Positions 6,924 to 11,031 of a stretch of 11,031 bases of DNA are shown here, piece by piece; the first letter of the stretch is position 1, and the number at the start of each line of letters is the position of its first letter. The translations under genes were made by a program, and so were the position numbers. Below the pieces are notes generated by a model. The model made no database searches, was not told the DNA's origin, and worked only from the letters and a program-made list of their open reading frames with translations. The stretch spans positions 1 through 11,031 of the forward strand of contig DATHBP010000124.1 in NCBI GenBank assembly GCA_035296085.1, in the 5' to 3' direction. Source of the DNA: DATHBP01 sp035296085. GTDB taxonomy: Bacteria > Actinomycetota > Actinomycetes > Propionibacteriales > Nocardioidaceae.

Positions 6924-7769
6924 GTACGAAGAATCAACGCCGAGCCGGGCCGCCAGGTCGGCCAACCAGGCCACGACGCCGCTCGGGCCGTCGAGCAACA
7001 GGTCGGCCCGCTCCGCCAGCGTGCTGACCTCATCCGAAGCCGCGCAGACGCACAGGCCCGCCAGCCCCTCCCGCCGACAGGCATCGACGGCATCGAACGC
7101 CGCCAGGTCGCCGAGATCGTCACCGGCGAACACAACGGTGCGAGCGCCGACCTCGCCGACGAGAGCCCGCAACGCCACCCCCTTGTCGGTGCCGGGAGGG
7201 CGCAGCTCCAGCACGAGCCGGCCCGGCTCCACCATCAGGCCGGCCTGTGCGGCCAGCTCGGTCAACGGCCCCCGCAGGCGCTCCAATGCGGCCGAGGGGT
7301 CGAGGACCCGCCGGACGTGCACCGCGAGAGCCACACCCTTGTCCTCCACGAACGCGTCGCTCGCACCGGCGGCCGCGAGTACGCCCGGCAGCTGGGTCGC
7401 GACGCTGCTCAAGTCCGCGGGTGGTGGGGCCGAGCTCACAACGCCGCTCGCTGCCGACCAGCGCTCCCGGCCGTAGTGCCCGAGCACCACGAGCCGTTCC
7501 AGTCCGGTGACGCCGGCGAGCCCGCCGAGCTCGACCGCGACGTGCGCAGGTCGACCGGTGAGGATGGCCAGCTGCCCCAGTCGCGGAGCCAGCGACGCGA
7601 GCGCGGGCGTGGCACCCGGATGCGCCACGGCGGCGGCCGGGTCGGCGACGATGGGCGCCAGTGTGCCGTCGAAGTCGAGCGCGACCACGGCTGATCGCGG
7701 TTCGGCCAGCAGTCGCCGCCAACCCTGCTCACCGGCTGGAGTGCGGAAGCTGAGCGCGGAGCTGGTCAA
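6915..7769 (-). CDS. otsB: Trehalose-6-phosphate phosphatase
   Basis: OtsB is a HAD-superfamily phosphatase that releases phosphate from trehalose-6-phosphate to give trehalose, the second step of the OtsA-OtsB route in the cytoplasm. HAD motif I is ALDFDGTLAPI with nucleophile Asp32 and acid/base Asp34. Motif II is ILTGRP (Thr71). The Lys of motif III is Lys196 in GTDKGVAL, and motif IV is FAGDDLGD (Asp217/Asp218). The cap region lies between about 110 and 185, with the expected ELRPPGTDKG link. Length (284 residues) is normal. The TTG start overlaps the TGA of the LytR_C gene (7766-7769). I see no strong Shine-Dalgarno sequence and no ATG before motif I, so the exact start is uncertain but translational coupling is likely. 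The partner otsA is divergent, two genes away. Confidence 0.95.
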   Translation of the reverse strand: MTSSALSFRTPAGEQGWRRLLAEPRSAVVALDFDGTLAPIVADPAAAVAHPGATPALASLAPRLGQLAILTGRPAHVAVELGGLAGVTGLERLVVLGHYGRERWSAASGVVSSAPPPADLSSVATQLPGVLAAAGASDAFVEDKGVALAVHVRRVLDPSAALERLRGPLTELAAQAGLMVEPGRLVLELRPPGTDKGVALRALVGEVGARTVVFAGDDLGDLAAFDAVDACRREGLAGLCVCAASDEVSTLAERADLLLDGPSGVVAWLADLAARLGVDSSYQG

Positions 7770-8335
7770 CCGGAGAAGTCGGCGGTGAGGATGACGGTCA
7801 GTCGGTCGAAGCGCATGGGAGCGACCGCGGGCCAGGTGCGCTCGATGCCGAGCGCCCGCGCGAGCCGCCGGGCGGCCGGCTGGTACGACGCAGCCGGCCA
7901 GTAGACGGTGCTGGCCGGGATGTTGCCGTACCAGTCGTCAGTGCCCACCACCTGCCAACCGAGCGCCTGCAAGCGCCCTGCGGCGTTGGTGACGGCTGCG
8001 CTGTCGCCGCCGTTGTTGTAGACCTCGACGTAGACGTCCGGCACAGGCCGGGTTCGCTCCCGGACTGGCTGCTTGCCGTCAGCGCGGTGCGCGGACTTCG
8101 GACGCTCCGGGTGCCGGCTTGCACCGTCCCTGCGTGGTTGTGTGGGTGACGTCTCGGCAGCGACCGGATGCTCAGATATGACTGCAGGTGCGGTCTCCGC
8201 GGGTGGCTCGCTCGCCACGAAGCCGACCAGCGCGGCGGCCAGCACGAGGACGCTGGTAACCACGCTCAGACTCGAGCCGGCAGCGGCGCCGCTCGCCCCT
8301 CGCGTGCTTGTGCGGCTGCCCGCTGCAACACCCAA
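7766..8335 (-). CDS. Membrane-anchored LytR_C domain protein
   Basis: This 189-residue protein has a short cytoplasmic N-terminus, one transmembrane segment (about 21-41, SSLSVVTSVLVLAAALVGFV), a Pro/Ser/Arg-rich linker (about 43-98) and a C-terminal LytR_C-type domain (about 99-187). That domain contains the typical VEVYNNGG start, a 'Gx(Q/R)LQALGWQVV' helix-strand and a final LTVILTADF strand. It should place the domain outside the membrane. LytR_C is often found with cell-wall glycopolymer ligases, but no LytR-CpsA-Psr catalytic domain is present here, so enzyme activity is not implied. The TTG at 8333-8335 is preceded by GAGG at about 8 nt and lies 3 nt after the DUF3263 stop. A GTG inside the transmembrane segment is a poorer alternative. 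The pair with DUF3263 is a familiar actinobacterial association. Confidence 0.85.
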   Translation of the reverse strand: MGVAAGSRTSTRGASGAAAGSSLSVVTSVLVLAAALVGFVASEPPAETAPAVISEHPVAAETSPTQPRRDGASRHPERPKSAHRADGKQPVRERTRPVPDVYVEVYNNGGDSAAVTNAAGRLQALGWQVVGTDDWYGNIPASTVYWPAASYQPAARRLARALGIERTWPAVAPMRFDRLTVILTADFSG

Positions 8336-8338
8336 CGC

Positions 8339-8731
8339 TCAGACCTCGAGGCCCAGCCGGCGGGCCGATCTGGCCCGCTGTCGAGCGGTGCGCAGCCGCC
8401 GGAGTCGCTTCACGAGCAGAGGGTCGTACGCCATCGCCTCAGGCTGGTCGATCAGCGCGTTCAGCACCTGGTAGTAGCGGGTCGCCGACATATCGAACTG
8501 CTCGCGGACGGCATGTTCCTTGGCGCCGGCGTACTTCCACCACTGGCGCTCGAACGCCAAGATCGCACAGTCCCTTTCGTTGAGCTCGCCGTCTGGGCGA
8601 AGCTCAGCAGCGCGCATCTCGTTGGCGGCGTCCACGCTCTGTCGGCTCCCATGGGTTGCTGCGTGCGTAGGCTGCGTCCGCTGGTGCGGCACTAGCGAGT
8701 GTACGGTCGAAATCACACCGTTGTCATTCAT
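8339..8731 (-). CDS. DUF3263 family protein, HTH-like
   Basis: This 130-residue protein matches the actinobacterial DUF3263 family in residues about 49-127. Hallmarks are LNERDCAILAFERQWWKYAGAK, the helix-turn-helix-like EQFDMSATRYYQVLNALID, and the basic end LLVKRLRRLRTARQRARSARR. The Arg/Lys-rich tail and HTH-like middle suggest nucleic-acid binding, but the family function is not known to me. The first 45 or so residues are not conserved-looking. The ATG at 8731 has no clear ribosome site, so a leaderless message or a downstream start (for example ATG at residue 39) is possible. It is the first gene of the DUF3263-LytR_C-otsB run and is divergent from otsA. Confidence 0.88.
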   Translation of the reverse strand: MNDNGVISTVHSLVPHQRTQPTHAATHGSRQSVDAANEMRAAELRPDGELNERDCAILAFERQWWKYAGAKEHAVREQFDMSATRYYQVLNALIDQPEAMAYDPLLVKRLRRLRTARQRARSARRLGLEV

Positions 8732-8795
8732 ACGGGCGGCGCGTTCCAGGGCCAGAGACTAAGGTCGAGCCCATCGACTGAGGAGGTTGAGCGCG
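8732..8795. promoter_or_regulatory. Divergent intergenic region between DUF3263 gene and otsA
   Basis: These 64 bp must hold the 5' signals of two opposite transcription units. On the plus strand TAAGGT (8760-8765) fits a TANNNT -10 element about 30 bp before the otsA start. On the minus strand TAGTCT (8756-8761) fits the same pattern for the DUF3263 gene. The two overlap almost completely. Neither has a good -35, so both calls are weak. Confidence 0.3.
8781..8786 (+). promoter_or_regulatory. Ribosome binding site that fixes the otsA start
   Basis: AGGAGG is a perfect Shine-Dalgarno core. It touches the in-frame TTG at 8787, which is too close for initiation, but stands 9 nt before the in-frame GTG at 8796, which is therefore the better start. 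Confidence 0.75.
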
Positions 8796-10241
8796 GTGTC
8801 GCAGGATCCCGCTCCGCACCGCTCGACGGCTCCAACCCCCGCAATGTCGCTCAGCTCGCTCGTGGTGGTCGCCAACCGGCTGCCCGTGGACCGGGTCGTC
8901 GAGGACGACGGCGCTGTCTCGTGGCGCCGAAGCCCGGGCGGGTTGGTCAGTGGACTCGAGCCGGTCATGCGCACCTACGACGGCGCATGGATCGGCTGGA
9001 CCGGCTCGGCGGAGAAAGACCCGGACCCCTTCGTCGACAACGGGCTCTCCCTGGTGCCGGTGCCGCTGAGCGACGAGGAGATCGAGCTCTACTACGAGGG
9101 GTTCTCCAACGCGAGCCTCTGGCCGCTCTACCACGACGTGATCGTGGCCCCCGAGTTCCACCGCGAGTGGTGGGACGCCTATGTCGAGGTCAACGAACGC
9201 TTCGCCGCCAGAGCCGCCGAAGTCGCCGCCCCAGACGCAGTGGTCTGGGTACACGACTACCAGCTGCAGCTCGTACCGGCAATGCTGCGCAAACATCGCC
9301 CTGACCTGCGCATCGGCTTCTTCCTGCACATTCCGTTCCCGCCCGCGGAGCTCTTCCTGCGGATGCCGTGGCGCCGGGAGCTCCTCGAAGGGCTGCTCGG
9401 ATCTGACCTCGTCGGCTTCCAGCGCCCCGGTGCCGCCGCGAACTTCGTCCGGTTAGTCCGCGAGCAGCTTCGGCACAAGACGCATCGCGACTGCGTGTAC
9501 CTGCCCGACGGGCGGAGGGTGCGGGCGGCGGCGTACCCGATCTCCATCGACGTCGACGGGATGGAGGAGCTGTCGCGAAGGCCCGAGACCGCGCAGCGGG
9601 CCAAGGAGCTGCGCGCCGAGGTGGGTGACCCTGCCAAGGTTCTGCTCGGAGTCGACCGGCTCGACTACACCAAGGGGATACGCCAGCGGCTTCGCGCATT
9701 CGGCGAGCTGGTAGGCGAGAGCAAGATCGACGTCACCGAAGCGGTCTTCGTGCAGGTGGCAACACCGAGCCGAGAGCGCGTCGAACAGTACCGCTGGCTA
9801 CGAGACGACATCGACCGTCTGGTGGGCCGCATCAACGGCGACCACGCACGCATCGGTGCACCGGCCGTGCACTACATGCACACATCGTTCCCCCGCAACG
9901 AGATGGCGGCACTGTTTCGCGCCGCCGACGTCATGGTGGTCACACCGCTGCGCGACGGCATGAACCTCGTCGCCAAGGAGTACGTCGCCGCTCAGTACGA
10001 CGACCGGGGGGCTCTACTGCTCAGCGAGTTCGCGGGTGCTGCCGACGAGCTGCGTCAGGCGTTCTTGGTCAATCCCTACGACATCAACGGTATGAAGACA
10101 TCCATGCTGGCTGCCCTGCATGCCAATCAGCGCGACCTGAGTCGGCGGATGCGAACCATGCGGCGCTACCTGCGCGAGCACGACGTGCGGCATTGGGCGG
10201 CGAGCTTCTTCGACGACCTTGTGGAGCAGCGCTCGCCCTAG
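8796..10241 (+). CDS. otsA: Trehalose-6-phosphate synthase (GT20)
   Basis: OtsA is a retaining glycosyltransferase that joins glucose from UDP-glucose (or another NDP-glucose) to glucose-6-phosphate, giving trehalose-6-phosphate in the cytoplasm. The 481 residues (numbered from GTG) carry the full family set: ANRLPV with Arg28, SPGGLVSGL, YYEGFSNASLWP with Tyr100 and Trp109, VHDYQL with Asp154, FFLHIPFP, DRLDYTKG with Arg288 and Lys293, and LRDGMNLVAKEYVA with Asp387 and Glu395. These correspond to the glucose-6-phosphate and nucleotide-sugar binding residues known from E. coli OtsA. Length is typical. An upstream TTG would add three residues. It is transcribed away from the DUF3263-LytR_C-otsB group and towards the universal stress gene, whose stop lies 7 bp beyond its own. 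Its product is the substrate of the nearby OtsB. Confidence 0.97.
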   Translation: MSQDPAPHRSTAPTPAMSLSSLVVVANRLPVDRVVEDDGAVSWRRSPGGLVSGLEPVMRTYDGAWIGWTGSAEKDPDPFVDNGLSLVPVPLSDEEIELYYEGFSNASLWPLYHDVIVAPEFHREWWDAYVEVNERFAARAAEVAAPDAVVWVHDYQLQLVPAMLRKHRPDLRIGFFLHIPFPPAELFLRMPWRRELLEGLLGSDLVGFQRPGAAANFVRLVREQLRHKTHRDCVYLPDGRRVRAAAYPISIDVDGMEELSRRPETAQRAKELRAEVGDPAKVLLGVDRLDYTKGIRQRLRAFGELVGESKIDVTEAVFVQVATPSRERVEQYRWLRDDIDRLVGRINGDHARIGAPAVHYMHTSFPRNEMAALFRAADVMVVTPLRDGMNLVAKEYVAAQYDDRGALLLSEFAGAADELRQAFLVNPYDINGMKTSMLAALHANQRDLSRRMRTMRRYLREHDVRHWAASFFDDLVEQRSP

Positions 10242-10254
10242 GGTTCGGCTAGCG
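10230..10254. terminator. Hairpin at the convergent otsA / stress-protein ends
   Basis: CGCTCGCC, a 9-nt loop and GGCTAGCG form an 8-position stem with a single mismatch. The stop codons of both convergent genes (10239-10241 and 10249-10251) fall in the loop or stem. No T-run follows in either direction, so it is a possible rather than a convincing bidirectional terminator. Confidence 0.3.
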
Positions 10255-10662
10255 GATGACCAGCACCGGCACCCTGGTCATGCTCAGCACCTTGTGGGTC
10301 ACACTGCCCAGCAACAGGCCGGGCAGATCTGACCGACCGCGCGAGCCCATCACGATCACGTCAGCCCCGAACTTCTCCGCGGCGTCGACGATGACCTTCG
10401 GTGTGAGGCCATAGAACTCCTGCGCACGCAACGACGTTGCCTTGACGCCTTTGGCCTTGAGCTGGCTGGCAACCTCCGCGGCGAGGTCCTTCTCCTCTTC
10501 GCCAAGCTTGACGTCGTACGCGCCGCCACGAACCGGCAGCATCTCGCGAACGTTGAAGGCGAGCACCTCGCTGCCCAACGACTCTGCGATCTCCCCCACC
10601 TTCTCAGCCGCGCGTGCGCTGTGCTCGGAGCCGTCGACGGACAGCAAGATCTTCGAGAACAT
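10249..10662 (-). CDS. Universal stress protein, UspA family, ATP-binding type
   Basis: This is a single Usp domain of 137 residues. It opens with the ILLSVDGSEHS strand-loop (Asp10) and has the ATP-binding signature Gx2Gx9G(S/T) as Gly106-SR-Gly109-nine residues-Gly119-Ser120, then KVLSMTRVPVLVIR as the closing strand. It therefore belongs to the nucleotide-binding class rather than the UspA class that lacks this motif. These proteins are small cytoplasmic dimers linked to starvation, hypoxia and other stress; the precise role here is unknown. The start is ambiguous: GTG at 10671, GTG at 10668 or ATG at 10662. I chose the ATG because GAGGTGG lies 5 nt upstream of it and the domain begins at once. 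PPK2 ends 66 bp upstream on the same strand, so the two may be co-transcribed. Confidence 0.93.
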   Translation of the reverse strand: MFSKILLSVDGSEHSARAAEKVGEIAESLGSEVLAFNVREMLPVRGGAYDVKLGEEEKDLAAEVASQLKAKGVKATSLRAQEFYGLTPKVIVDAAEKFGADVIVMGSRGRSDLPGLLLGSVTHKVLSMTRVPVLVIR

Positions 10663-10728
10663 GGTCACCACCTCAGCTTGCGGACCTTTGGCGACAAGTG
10701 TGCCGCATGGCAGGGGTCGAATCCGGGG

Positions 10729-11031
10729 TCAACTCTTCGCCTTGGCCGCCGCTTTGTCCTTGGCTTTGTCCTTGGGCTTGTCCCCGTCCCCGTCCGCAAC
10801 GAGGGTGGCGGCGTGGTCGGGCACGTAGGTCTGCATCTCCCGTGGGGTGCGCTCGTACCCCTTCGGCGGGGGCCGCTTCGGCAGCTCGATCTTCGGTTGC
10901 TTCACATCGACGTACGGGATGCTCGACAGCAGGTGCGCGATCAGGTTGATGCGCGCTGACCGCTTGTCCTCGCCTTCGACCACGAACCAGGGCGACTCGG
11001 GGGTGTCGGTGTGGACGAACATCTCGTCCTT
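10729..11031 (-). CDS. ppk2: PPK2-family polyphosphate kinase, C-terminal part, cut by the window edge
   Basis: The reading frame is open from the window edge to a TGA at 10729-10731, giving the last 100 residues. The piece KDEMFVHTDTPESPWFVVEG and the following EDKRSARINLIAHLLSSIPY match the end of the PPK2 core, where kinases of this family transfer phosphate between polyphosphate and nucleoside di- or monophosphates. The next stretch (LPKRPPPKGYERTPREMQTYVPDHAATL) is the conserved extension of one actinobacterial PPK2 group. The P-loop and lid lie outside the window, so direction and nucleotide preference cannot be judged. The last 20 or so residues (GDGDKPKDKAKDKAAAKAKS) are a low-complexity Lys/Asp/Ala tail that seems an addition to the core. 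The universal stress gene lies downstream on the same strand. Confidence 0.9.
   Translation of the reverse strand, partial: KDEMFVHTDTPESPWFVVEGEDKRSARINLIAHLLSSIPYVDVKQPKIELPKRPPPKGYERTPREMQTYVPDHAATLVADGDGDKPKDKAKDKAAAKAKS

Noticed and set aside
8699..9329. Two 201-codon frames, one on each strand, overlapping the start of otsA
   Set aside because: Neither shows family motifs. The otsA frame contains all GT20 signatures and a good Shine-Dalgarno sequence.
1..11031. Mobile elements, tRNA genes, CRISPR arrays or phage genes
   Set aside because: I saw no transposase, integrase, repeat array, cloverleaf or target-site duplication. Gene content is ordinary chromosomal.

Overview
The window looks like chromosomal DNA from a high-GC actinobacterium. 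The evidence is the strongly GC-rich codon use, GTG and TTG starts, a DUF3263 protein beside a LytR_C protein, a groEL behind CIRCE operators, and actinobacterial-type sensor kinases with an 'IGWLLL' membrane domain. I cannot name the genus. No insertion sequence, tRNA, rRNA, CRISPR array or phage gene is visible, and coding density is very high.

Layout from left to right. (1) Positions 1-642 hold the N-terminal 214 codons of groEL on the minus strand. A 215-bp upstream gap (643-857) contains two tandem CIRCE (HrcA) operators laid over a plausible promoter. (2) Positions 858-6842 hold a minus-strand signalling operon of four genes that all overlap by 4 nt (ATGA or GTGA). In transcription order these are a receiver-only response regulator, two paralogous polytopic GAF/HisKA_3 histidine kinases, and a hybrid with an N-terminal class III nucleotidyl-cyclase domain, a receiver and a LuxR-type HTH. 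(3) Positions 6915-8731 hold a second, co-directional group: DUF3263 protein, LytR_C membrane protein and trehalose-6-phosphate phosphatase OtsB. (4) otsA (trehalose-6-phosphate synthase) runs divergently on the plus strand at 8796-10241. (5) A universal stress protein (10249-10662) and the C-terminal 100 residues of a PPK2-family polyphosphate kinase (10729-11031, running off the edge) lie on the minus strand, convergent with otsA.

The theme is stress physiology: protein folding (GroEL), compatible solute synthesis (OtsA makes trehalose-6-phosphate from UDP- or another NDP-glucose plus glucose-6-phosphate, and OtsB dephosphorylates it), a nucleotide-binding stress protein, and polyphosphate/nucleotide metabolism. 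The most unusual part is the signalling operon. Two duplicated kinases may feed one DNA-binding regulator that also carries a cyclase domain with intact metal and transition-state residues but non-canonical base-recognition residues, while a receiver without an output domain is co-translated at the front. Its function is unknown. The coupling and domain order are seen directly; the signalling wiring is inference.
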